Source: Evansella alkalicola | GTDB taxonomy: Bacteria > Bacillota > Bacilli > Bacillales > Salisediminibacteriaceae | Direction: 5' to 3' | Assembly: GCF_019042735.1 (NCBI RefSeq) | Contig: NZ_JAHQCR010000088.1 | Location: forward strand, 186,001-250,000 | Length of the DNA: 64,000 nt | Translations under genes and position numbers: made by a program | Notes under the pieces: model-generated | Databases searched by the model: none | The model's input: only the letters and a program-made list of their open reading frames with translations | Told to the model about the DNA's origin: nothing | In this document: positions 57,326-64,000 of the stretch, in pieces | Layout of the letters: the number at the start of each line of letters is the position of its first letter | Numbering within the stretch: the stretch's first letter is position 1

Positions 57326-59932
57326 TCATGCGGACACTTTTTTCTCAGCACGTTTTTTCCGCTTTCTAATACGCTCTAGCTTCTTGTTACGCTCCTTTTG
57401 ACACTCATTACACCTTATTTGCCTCTGTTTCGTTTTATCTGCATGGCAACCACAATCTAAGCATTCTACAACATCATCAATATTTCGTTTTAGATTCCAC
57501 ACAATCACATCACCAAAGCAATCCCACAATAGATTATTATTCTTGCTTTCTTTCATATGTAAGTATTTAACTAGGACATCCGTTATGTAGATATCATCAT
57601 TTAAAATCTCTCTCAGTTGATTCCTTATTTTTTTGATAACATGAAATTTAACTTGTTTAATACTCTTGTCTTGAATCTTTGCTTGCTTTTTGATTTGCCA
57701 ATGCTTATTCCTATTTAACCTCTCATATTCACTAATGACTTTATGGGCCATTTCTGTTTCAATATTAACACTTTCGTTAAATAGCAATTTTGTGTAATCG
57801 AAAGGATCTACTACTTCTTTAAACTTAATATGCTTCCTGGTGGATTGGATAATTTTATTTTTTTGCAGTCTATTTACCACACTATTATTTATCTCTTCAA
57901 CTTCATTTTCAAGTTTATCCTTTGCTTGAATAAAGAAGTACGGCACTTTACCTTTCGTATACTGTTTTATTTTCTTATCAATCTCTGGAGGACGTTTAGG
58001 CATCCACAACGTTTTCGCATAGTCGATGATTGCGTTATTTTCCCAAGTTAACCAAGATGTAACTCTTAATGAATCCTCATCTACAGTATCGCTATTAAAT
58101 ACCTTCGTGATTTGATTACTGACCTCACCGATATTTTTTCCATAAGCAGCAATTAAACATTTATAAATGTTTTCGTTTGTTATTGTAGATGGTTTCGCTG
58201 AAGCTAACTCATAATCCAATGGTACAATATTCTCCATTTCCCTCTTAGCTCTATTGACTATGGTTTTGTTATTTACAATTAAGGCTTCATCTCCATCCAC
58301 ATCAAACTGTAAAACTTTCGACATGAGTGAATGGGAAGATACGAATATACAATCTGTAATAAAATATTTTTTAATCTTATCATTTAGTACATTTGTATTT
58401 ACAGAATGCTCCTTATGTAAATGTGGGCTACGGAGTACATCTAACTCTTCACCATCCTCATATAACCTACAAGATACCTCACTATTAGATAACAAGCCAC
58501 TAGGCTTTTCTATGCCAGCAAACAACCATTCCATAAAAGCATATACATCCGGTGAAATAAACGTTCTTTTATTTCCATCTAGTAACAACTTACCTGCATT
58601 AGCACGTTTAATCATGGATTTTTGAGTTTTACGGATAACTTCTTTCACATGTTTGTCATTTATAAGACTAGGATAAATTTCAATTGCTTGCTGCAAACTA
58701 TTTTTACTTTTATTCTCTTCGGTCACACCTAATGATGACTTTATCACCCCAAGGTCATTTCCCATTTTCGCAATATCACTTGCCGACCTTGAAGCAATGT
58801 CATTTAATTCGTCATCAGTCATTGTTGTGAGCGTTTGGATCATCTGGTAATTTAATGTCTTATCATCATGATCTTCCTGTTCTTCATTAGCTATACTTGC
58901 TTCACACTGATATTCCTTAAATGCTTTCTTATAGTCATCCCAACTATCGAAATATTTCCATGCTTTGAATTGCGACCTGGTAAATAGTATGGAAATTTTA
59001 TCTTCTATTACGTTCCACTCTTTGCCGTAAATATCCTTGATAATGGGACTAGCACCCTCATGAACATTGATAAAATCAGTAAATGGTGTTGGAATTAATA
59101 ACCCCTTAAAGTATGGCATTCTAATTTGTATAGCCTTATCACTAACACTCGGCAAACATATCCCTGCACCATCAGTATGAGGTATCAATACTGCCCTTTC
59201 CCCTCTAACAATTTCATATGTTTTAGAATCAATATGATCCACTTCCCCAGTAACTAATGTTTCAAAATCATTAACAACTACGCATTCATCTATATTAAAA
59301 TTTTCAAATGGAATAGAAGCTGTCATAGTTAGAGCTGTATATGCATTCCATTTATTAACGTTCATTCCTCCATTATTATTTATTCTATCCACTGTCAATC
59401 CTGCAAGCAATGGATTTTGAATTGCTTTAAGCACATCTTTCTTGATAAAAACTGACTTCTTATTTCTAATACCACCGGCAGAAGAAGTGAAGTATTGGTA
59501 TTCTTCTCCTGATTCAGTAATAAACCCATTTTCCACTATGCTTTTAAATATGGAGTAATGATAAGCTCTAATCACAATAATATCTGTTGTTGTTTCATTT
59601 TCAGTAATTCCAAGTGTTCTCACTAACACAGATTCAAATTGTGAAATTTTATTATAATCATTAAGTGTATCTTGTCTTAGAGTACGAATATTAGTATTGG
59701 TATCTAACATCCGCTTTAGTTCTCCCTGGAGTGAGTTAATATGTGTATTAATAAACTTCTTTCGTCTCTTGCAATCAACAGTATACTTCTTCAATTTATT
59801 TTTATACCCTCGAAACTTCATTATTTGATTATGTATACTTTGTTCTTCAGCACTCATAAAACTATCTGTACTTATGGAATAAATAAATACCTGTTTACTA
59901 AGATTCTTATTTACATTAACTGATTTACTCAA
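57326..59932 (-). CDS. Single-chain double-psi-beta-barrel RNA polymerase (YonO/QDE-1-like)
   Basis: An 868-residue protein from TTG 59932, behind AAGAGGAG; an in-frame ATG at 59974 lies inside the previous gene. The catalytic triad DxDGD is seen as QFDVDGDEALIV (Asp544, Asp546, Asp548). About 60 residues before it stands RSPHLHKEHSV, matching the RxPxxH element of RNA polymerase beta-prime. The first barrel shows HTDGAGICLPS, QIRMPYFKGLL and KEW motifs known in eukaryotic RdRP and YonO. A Cys-rich C-terminal finger (CLDCGC...CNEC) is added. SPbeta YonO is a DNA-dependent RNA polymerase for late genes; a similar job is inferred here. Confidence 0.82.
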   Translation of the reverse strand: MSKSVNVNKNLSKQVFIYSISTDSFMSAEEQSIHNQIMKFRGYKNKLKKYTVDCKRRKKFINTHINSLQGELKRMLDTNTNIRTLRQDTLNDYNKISQFESVLVRTLGITENETTTDIIVIRAYHYSIFKSIVENGFITESGEEYQYFTSSAGGIRNKKSVFIKKDVLKAIQNPLLAGLTVDRINNNGGMNVNKWNAYTALTMTASIPFENFNIDECVVVNDFETLVTGEVDHIDSKTYEIVRGERAVLIPHTDGAGICLPSVSDKAIQIRMPYFKGLLIPTPFTDFINVHEGASPIIKDIYGKEWNVIEDKISILFTRSQFKAWKYFDSWDDYKKAFKEYQCEASIANEEQEDHDDKTLNYQMIQTLTTMTDDELNDIASRSASDIAKMGNDLGVIKSSLGVTEENKSKNSLQQAIEIYPSLINDKHVKEVIRKTQKSMIKRANAGKLLLDGNKRTFISPDVYAFMEWLFAGIEKPSGLLSNSEVSCRLYEDGEELDVLRSPHLHKEHSVNTNVLNDKIKKYFITDCIFVSSHSLMSKVLQFDVDGDEALIVNNKTIVNRAKREMENIVPLDYELASAKPSTITNENIYKCLIAAYGKNIGEVSNQITKVFNSDTVDEDSLRVTSWLTWENNAIIDYAKTLWMPKRPPEIDKKIKQYTKGKVPYFFIQAKDKLENEVEEINNSVVNRLQKNKIIQSTRKHIKFKEVVDPFDYTKLLFNESVNIETEMAHKVISEYERLNRNKHWQIKKQAKIQDKSIKQVKFHVIKKIRNQLREILNDDIYITDVLVKYLHMKESKNNNLLWDCFGDVIVWNLKRNIDDVVECLDCGCHADKTKQRQIRCNECQKERNKKLERIRKRKKRAEKKVSA

Positions 59933-59957
59933 ACAACCACTCCTCTTATTTGTTTTT

Positions 59958-61133
59958 TCATCCAAATAATTCATCTGCTTTTTCTAAAGGGCTGAGTTTC
60001 TTAGGCTCCTGTTCATCAAAGTCTGTCATTAGTTCATTCATAAGATCAATACTATCTTCCTCTTGCTTCTTCTTACTTTTCTCACGTTTCTTTTTTGCAT
60101 CATCGATTTTCTTTTTGATTGAGATTAAACTATTACTTTCATTATTTAAATGATCTTTACTGTAAAACAGCTCCTCTCCTGCATCCATCTCTTTTTTAGC
60201 AAGGTATTTCGAACCCTCTTTACTAAACAATATATTGATTCTGTTGTCTGCTTCTTTTAATAGTTCCTTTTGTTGTTTCGTGGCCGAGTTATTTTTCAAT
60301 GCTTCCTTCGCAACAAAATATTGATAATAATCTTCACTATCAGGAAAGTTAGGCTTACCTTTAATTTCAAATTCTCTAAAACTAATAATTGATTTTTCGA
60401 TCACGCTAGAAAACTTATCATTTTCGCCTATTGTTTCTACTGCTGCATCATTGATCTTTTCAGAAACAACTTCCTCAACAATTTCACTATGTTCAATCTT
60501 CTTTTGGATATGTGTTTTTTCTTCTTCCGAAAAAGGATTGATACGATATGTGTTATCATCTTGCCGTTTCTGATCACGCCCATTAACCATTTCACTTATG
60601 TAATCACCAGTATTCTTATAAATAATTTCCCTATCCACTAAATCCTTTATTGTTCTCTTAGCTGTTTTTTCAGTACAGTTTAAAATAGTTGACCATCTAG
60701 CGTAATTACACCTAAAACCATTAAATTTATCATTATCAAATCGTGCTACAATACAATGAATATACAAGTCTATCATTCTGGTAAACTCTCTAAACTGGTC
60801 AAATGATAATCCATCATACCCCTTAAAGGATGATAGTCTAATATGTAGGTTTGATTTGTTATTTACCTCTTTATTGTTTGTTATTTCTATAACCTTCTTA
60901 TCCACTAGTGATTGTAAATGTTCCCTAATCCTCTTCTTTGCTTCTGTTTCTCTGCTGAAGAATGGAATTAAATCTAATGATTCATAATAAATCAAATCCA
61001 CATTCACAATTACTTTTTGTTCTATATTCTTCAAGGTGTCTAATAAACAATACAAATAAAATTCTTCTACAGTTAAGTTATACTCTGACTTCTCCTCCAA
61101 CAGACAATTGTAAATTTTTATATAAGGCTTCAT
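59958..61133 (-). CDS. Two-winged-helix protein, candidate replication initiator
   Basis: A 391-residue protein with a winged helix at about 1-105 (EEFYLYCLLDTLKNIEQ ... KKVIEITN) and a second at about 115-190 (NYARWSTILNCTEKTAKRTI). Then comes a long charged linker and a Lys-rich C-terminal helix (KKKIDDAKKKREKSKKK). Iteron-like repeats lie just upstream. Iteron-plasmid Rep proteins have two winged helices, so initiator is the best guess; transcription regulator is the alternative. Confidence 0.6.
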   Translation of the reverse strand: MKPYIKIYNCLLEEKSEYNLTVEEFYLYCLLDTLKNIEQKVIVNVDLIYYESLDLIPFFSRETEAKKRIREHLQSLVDKKVIEITNNKEVNNKSNLHIRLSSFKGYDGLSFDQFREFTRMIDLYIHCIVARFDNDKFNGFRCNYARWSTILNCTEKTAKRTIKDLVDREIIYKNTGDYISEMVNGRDQKRQDDNTYRINPFSEEEKTHIQKKIEHSEIVEEVVSEKINDAAVETIGENDKFSSVIEKSIISFREFEIKGKPNFPDSEDYYQYFVAKEALKNNSATKQQKELLKEADNRINILFSKEGSKYLAKKEMDAGEELFYSKDHLNNESNSLISIKKKIDDAKKKREKSKKKQEEDSIDLMNELMTDFDEQEPKKLSPLEKADELFG

Positions 61134-61277
61134 TAATAGCTTCTTCTCCTTTCAAATTTTAAAAAAACAAAATAAAACAATAAATAAAAGAAAAAATACT
61201 TACTTACCTACTCGCTTTTTATCTGTAAGTAAGGTTTATCTGTATTTCTAGGTATATCTGTAATACTGTGTAATTTC

Positions 61278-61408
61278 ATGTTATTTTTAACATCGTTTTA
61301 CCGACTACTTTGGAAAAATCATGTTATTTTTAACATCCTTTTTCCGTAATATGATGTGATTTTTAACATGATTTTTCCACTACAGAAATTTCGTGTTATT
61401 TTTAACAT
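61278..61408. repeat. Iteron-like array: four copies of ATGTTATTTTTAACAT
   Basis: Copies start at 61278, 61321, 61354 (one change) and 61393 (one change), spacing 43, 33 and 39 bp. Each unit is itself a palindrome (ATGTTA-TTTT-TAACAT) followed by a conserved tail of the form S-N-TTTT-N-C. The array lies upstream of the Rep-like gene, in AT-rich DNA. Candidate origin of replication or autoregulatory operator; the last copy lies inside the next ORF. Confidence 0.75.
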
Positions 61409-61580
61409 CATTTTGCTGGTCATAATTATGTATGGCTTGATCTAATTCCTTCGTTCTGTGAAATAGAGAAAATACATTACGACTACTCATGTTCATTGCA
61501 ATTGTGATTGGTTTAAATCCGAACGAAACTAAATAGTCTGATTTTCTTTTGGAATAACAGAAATAATAACTGTGTGTCAT
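61380..61580 (-). CDS. DUF5659-like small protein
   Basis: A 66-residue protein (YYFCYSKRKSDYLVSFGFKPITIAMNMSSRNVFSLFHRTKELDQAI) of a type common in Firmicute phages and elements. A good AGGAGG site precedes it. Its last codons cover the fourth iteron copy. Confidence 0.65.
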   Translation of the reverse strand: MTHSYYFCYSKRKSDYLVSFGFKPITIAMNMSSRNVFSLFHRTKELDQAIHNYDQQNDVKNNTKFL

Positions 61581-61617
61581 AAAATCACCTCCTTTAAATT
61601 ACAAGTCAACTAGTAAT

Positions 61618-62262
61618 TTATACCAATCTAGGTTTCTCGTAAATTTGTTCCATTGATGTAATATCCCCAAACTCATCATAAGTGGCATTGTATTTCTGCA
61701 ATCCTGGAAACAAATCATCGGTTAGTTTACTCATTGATTGTTTTAACTTTGGACTTTTATCCATAGCATCAAAAAACTCTGTAAACATAAACTCAAATAG
61801 GTAACAATCATCATCTTTTTCGATTCTGTGGACGAATATTAAACTGGTAAAATCCTCATACGTTAATACTTCGGGAGCCTCGTTTATAGCATCCGTTGTA
61901 AATTTATCCTTATTAACGTTTATTACTTGTAGTAGATCATGTTTATTAATCCCATGTGCGCTAATATAAGCAGATACTAATCCATAACCATCTAAACTTA
62001 ATGACACTCGCATATCCTCAATATCACGGATTAAGCCTTTGACTATATGTAGTTGATCATTTATTGATTGTTGATTGACAAACTGACTATTTTTGATTTG
62101 GTTTATTTCTTCTTTGAAATGTGAGGTAAATGAGTCTTTTTGTTCAATCCTATAATCACGCAACTGACTATAAAGAGAATAATATCGTTTTAACCATACA
62201 AATTGATTAAAGACACTGTATTTGTCTTGTGGTTCAAATTCGATAGGTGAATCAAGTAGCAT
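61618..62262 (-). CDS. Phage protein, downstream part of a split or frameshifted gene
   Basis: A 214-residue frame overlapping the previous frame by 73 bp. Its first likely in-frame stretch (EEFNQMLLDSPIEFEPQDKYSVFNQF) joins smoothly to the previous frame at a run GAAAAGAAGAA. No good ribosome site precedes its ATG. So one protein of about 275 residues, broken by a 1-nt indel or -1 slippage, is likely. Function unknown. Confidence 0.55.
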   Translation of the reverse strand: MLLDSPIEFEPQDKYSVFNQFVWLKRYYSLYSQLRDYRIEQKDSFTSHFKEEINQIKNSQFVNQQSINDQLHIVKGLIRDIEDMRVSLSLDGYGLVSAYISAHGINKHDLLQVINVNKDKFTTDAINEAPEVLTYEDFTSLIFVHRIEKDDDCYLFEFMFTEFFDAMDKSPKLKQSMSKLTDDLFPGLQKYNATYDEFGDITSMEQIYEKPRLV

Positions 62263-62456
62263 TTGATTAAATTCTTCTTTTCGATGCCATTAACTTGGTT
62301 ATAAAAGTATTTCATTCCAGCAGTCGCAACCTTTTGTAGTACACCTGCCAATTGGTATTCATGTCTGTTTACCATAATCTCCATGTCTTTTTTTGCTTGT
62401 ATTAATTCTGTTTCTATATCGTTTAGATGTTGCTTAACCTCAAAGATATTCTCCAT
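62190..62456 (-). CDS. Phage protein, upstream part of a split or frameshifted gene
   Basis: An 88-residue frame (MENIFEVKQHLNDIETELIQAKKDM ... YNQVNGIEKK) with coiled-coil start. After the GAAAAG run its own continuation looks unlike protein; the -1 frame reads on well. See the neighbouring entry. Confidence 0.55.
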   Translation of the reverse strand: MENIFEVKQHLNDIETELIQAKKDMEIMVNRHEYQLAGVLQKVATAGMKYFYNQVNGIEKKNLIKCYLIHLSNLNHKTNTVSLINLYG

Positions 62457-62646
62457 TTCTTCATCCCCTTATAATTTTTTAAAATAAATTTGTCTAAAAA
62501 CTTTACAAGTAATAATTTATTTGGTATTATCTAATTACACCATTATTATTCATATGGTAAACTTAATATAAGTGTACAGGCGATACCTAATATTTAATTT
62601 TAACACCATTGACATTATTAGTCAATGGCTATTTGCTGTGAGTATT

Positions 62647-63465
62647 TTAGATGCCCCAGTCATCTTTTAATTTATTCAGAAACTTTTGCATGTCTCCATT
62701 ATCACCAACAACATCAGGGTGAAAATTCTTCGATGCTAATCTGAATATTTTCTTCAATTTCTTCTTTTCATCATCTGTGTAGTTACTGCTATTATTTATA
62801 TTAAAGTAACCACCAAAATCATTATAACTGTAGTTACTATTAGAATTGTCGTAGTAACTACTTTGTTCTGACTTCTTTTTTTCAAATTGGTTATTGATAT
62901 ATTGCATTTCCAACGCATCTAATGTGTTTTTATTTTTTAACACACCGAATATGTCATAGCACAAATCATAAGAATCTGTACCGTACTTTTCTTCAAATTT
63001 TCTTTTTGTCTCTCTATAATTATGTAGTATTTCATCGTGCTTCTTTTTTGTTTTGTATTCCTCAGACTGTTCAAATTCCTTTTTTACTTCGTCAATAATA
63101 GGGTCTAATTTTTCGTAAACCATATCGTAAATTTCCTCTACTGAGATACCCATATCCTCTGCCTTATCCTTAATGCTGAATGAAGTACAATCATACAGTG
63201 AATATTCCAGGAGATCATAGTAACTCATTGTACAGATTGACCACTGTTTCTTTTTTACCTTTCCGTTTTCACGATAACTTTTATGGATGCTTATCTTATA
63301 CGCATCAAGTACAGGTCTTTCAAACTTTTCTGGCGAGAATTTATAACCCCATTTAGTTACTGTTAGTCCATCAAATGAATATGTGTGGTTGTCAACCATT
63401 AATTTTTTACTGGCTCCATACTCATTTTGTTTTTTATTTTTAACTTTTTGAATAACACAAAACAT
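62647..63465 (-). CDS. Phage protein with C-terminal J domain
   Basis: A 272-residue protein. The last 40 residues are a J-domain tail with the HPD motif (LKKIFRLASKNFHPDVVGDNG), which can stimulate host DnaK. A Tyr/Asn/Ser-rich linker (SNYSYNDFGGYFNI) precedes it. The N-terminal half is charged and unrecognised. Likely recruits host DnaK to a phage task such as replication complex remodelling. Confidence 0.72.
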   Translation of the reverse strand: MFCVIQKVKNKKQNEYGASKKLMVDNHTYSFDGLTVTKWGYKFSPEKFERPVLDAYKISIHKSYRENGKVKKKQWSICTMSYYDLLEYSLYDCTSFSIKDKAEDMGISVEEIYDMVYEKLDPIIDEVKKEFEQSEEYKTKKKHDEILHNYRETKRKFEEKYGTDSYDLCYDIFGVLKNKNTLDALEMQYINNQFEKKKSEQSSYYDNSNSNYSYNDFGGYFNINNSSNYTDDEKKKLKKIFRLASKNFHPDVVGDNGDMQKFLNKLKDDWGI

Positions 63466-63689
63466 TTTGTCCCTCCTCCCCGTAGTTATTATATGAATTA
63501 CTGCCTAGTAACTACATTTTACACCAATAATTAGAAATAGTCAACCTATTACCGAACTATAATACGTTAATATTGTTTAATGTTCGGTTTTTGGTGATTG
63601 TGTAAACTATCCAATAAAAGTAAAATTTTATCGTATCTCAATTATAGGGTTATTAGGGTATGCTAAGGGTTTAACACACCCTAAAATGA

Positions 63690-63896
63690 TCACCCTAACC
63701 GTTTCATGTTTCTTATCGTGAAATCCAATTGTTTTTGCATATGAACTGTATTTATGTTGGTGTCATTTTTCATCCAGTTCAATAACTCCTGTATCTCTGA
63801 CAGGTTGTGTTTGTGTGCTTTGTAATTAATGATTTCCTCAGTAAAATTCTTTTCGATGTACTGTTTTAACATTGGTGGTAAATTATAGTTTGCCAT
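63690..63896 (-). CDS. Small helical phage protein
   Basis: A 68-residue protein (MANYNLPPMLKQYIEKNFTEE) with GGGGAG upstream of its ATG. Highly helical and charged. No family recognised. Confidence 0.6.
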   Translation of the reverse strand: MANYNLPPMLKQYIEKNFTEEIINYKAHKHNLSEIQELLNWMKNDTNINTVHMQKQLDFTIRNMKRLG

Positions 63897-63900
63897 GCTG

Positions 63901-64000
63901 CTACTCCCCTTTTAACAAGTTGTCGTATTGATCTAGACTGATTAGGTCTACATCGGATAAAAAGTCCTCTACGGCTTTGTGGTATGCTTCTGTATCCTCT
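63901..64000 (-). CDS. C-terminal end of a phage gene (runs off window)
   Basis: The last 32 residues (EDTEAYHKAVEDFLSDVDLI ... LLKGE) of a minus-strand gene that starts beyond the window. It ends 4 bp before the next start, so the two are coupled. Confidence 0.6.
   Translation of the reverse strand, partial: EDTEAYHKAVEDFLSDVDLISLDQYDNLLKGE

Larger units (their letters stand above)
31085..64000. mobile_element. Prophage (phage-plasmid-like siphovirus) inserted in spo0A, left part
   Basis: From the broken spo0A fragment to the window end every gene is phage- or plasmid-type. In transcription order from right to left these are early genes, iterons plus Rep-like gene, single-chain RNA polymerase, HNH/terminase/portal/protease/capsid, tail, lysis, repressors, ParM/ParR and FtsK-like genes. 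Nearly all read leftward, towards the junction. The right end, integrase and excision genes are outside. Structural genes appear intact, so the prophage could be functional. Confidence 0.92.

Noticed and set aside
63552..63587. CCGAAC...GTTCGG inverted repeat as a LexA box
   Set aside because: Half-sites are 24 bp apart; a LexA/DinR box needs 4 bp between CGAAC and GTTCG.
31101..64000. Integrase or excisionase gene
   Set aside because: No protein in this range shows tyrosine- or large serine-recombinase motifs; it must lie outside the window or be absent.

Overview
The window is low-GC Firmicute DNA, most likely from a spore-forming, motile member of the Bacillaceae. Gene order follows the Bacillus subtilis yqi/yqj chromosomal region, and many protein starts are TTG. 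The branched-chain acyl/bkd operon, bkdR, yqzF-like, brxB, yqjA/yqjB-like, pepT-like, yqjD and dinB homologues all support this. The sequence alone does not give genus or species; an Oceanobacillus/Virgibacillus-like relative is a guess.

Positions 1-6,400 hold motility and DNA-repair genes, nearly all on the minus strand: the 5' part of a flagellin with an unusual acidic Pro-rich repeat domain, a FliS-like chaperone, YlqH (FlhB-like) and YlqG (FliK-like), DNA polymerase IV and a MarR regulator. Positions 6,400-11,700 hold an M20 peptidase and a methylmalonyl-CoA operon: mutase large subunit, a B12-binding domain fused to an epimerase, and a carboxyltransferase. A 29-residue Prli42 peptide, an L,D-transpeptidase, an ArAE-type membrane protein, a tRNA-Arg(UCG), a bacilliredoxin and a secreted protein follow. 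Positions 15,700-26,060 are the branched-chain 2-oxoacid dehydrogenase operon (ptb-bcd-buk-lpdV-E1alpha-E1beta-E2). A sigma-54 type -24/-12 promoter precedes it and its activator gene bkdR lies upstream. An IS200/IS605-type element carrying only a TnpB-like gene (about 26,165-27,920) sits between bkdR and yqzF. A three-gene operon (SteA-like, glycosyltransferase 2, MraY/WecA-like) follows.

At about 31,002-31,100 the chromosome carries only the last ~30 codons of spo0A, the master regulator of sporulation, with its terminator. From there to the end of the window (about 33 kb) the DNA is a prophage. So the phage has integrated inside the 3' end of spo0A, and the rest of spo0A must lie past position 64,000 if it survives. 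The junction has a short imperfect dyad like a tyrosine-recombinase core site. No integrase is in the window.

The prophage reads leftward in blocks. From right to left these are: small early genes, including a J-domain protein; an iteron array next to a two-winged-helix candidate replication protein; an 868-residue single-chain RNA polymerase of the double-psi-beta-barrel (YonO/QDE-1-like) type; HNH genes and a candidate cos region; terminase, portal, protease, HK97-fold capsid, head-tail joining and siphovirus tail genes (including a tail protein carrying a complete metallophosphoesterase domain); then lysis genes. Beyond lysis lies a plasmid-like module: two Cro-type repressors, an actin-like ParM with a small ribbon-helix-helix partner, an FtsK/HerA-type ATPase and a VirB2-like small membrane protein. 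Iterons, a Rep-like protein and ParM/ParR together suggest a phage-plasmid able to live extrachromosomally as well as inside spo0A. Its position could link sporulation ability to excision, and its own RNA polymerase could drive its late genes; both are inferences.
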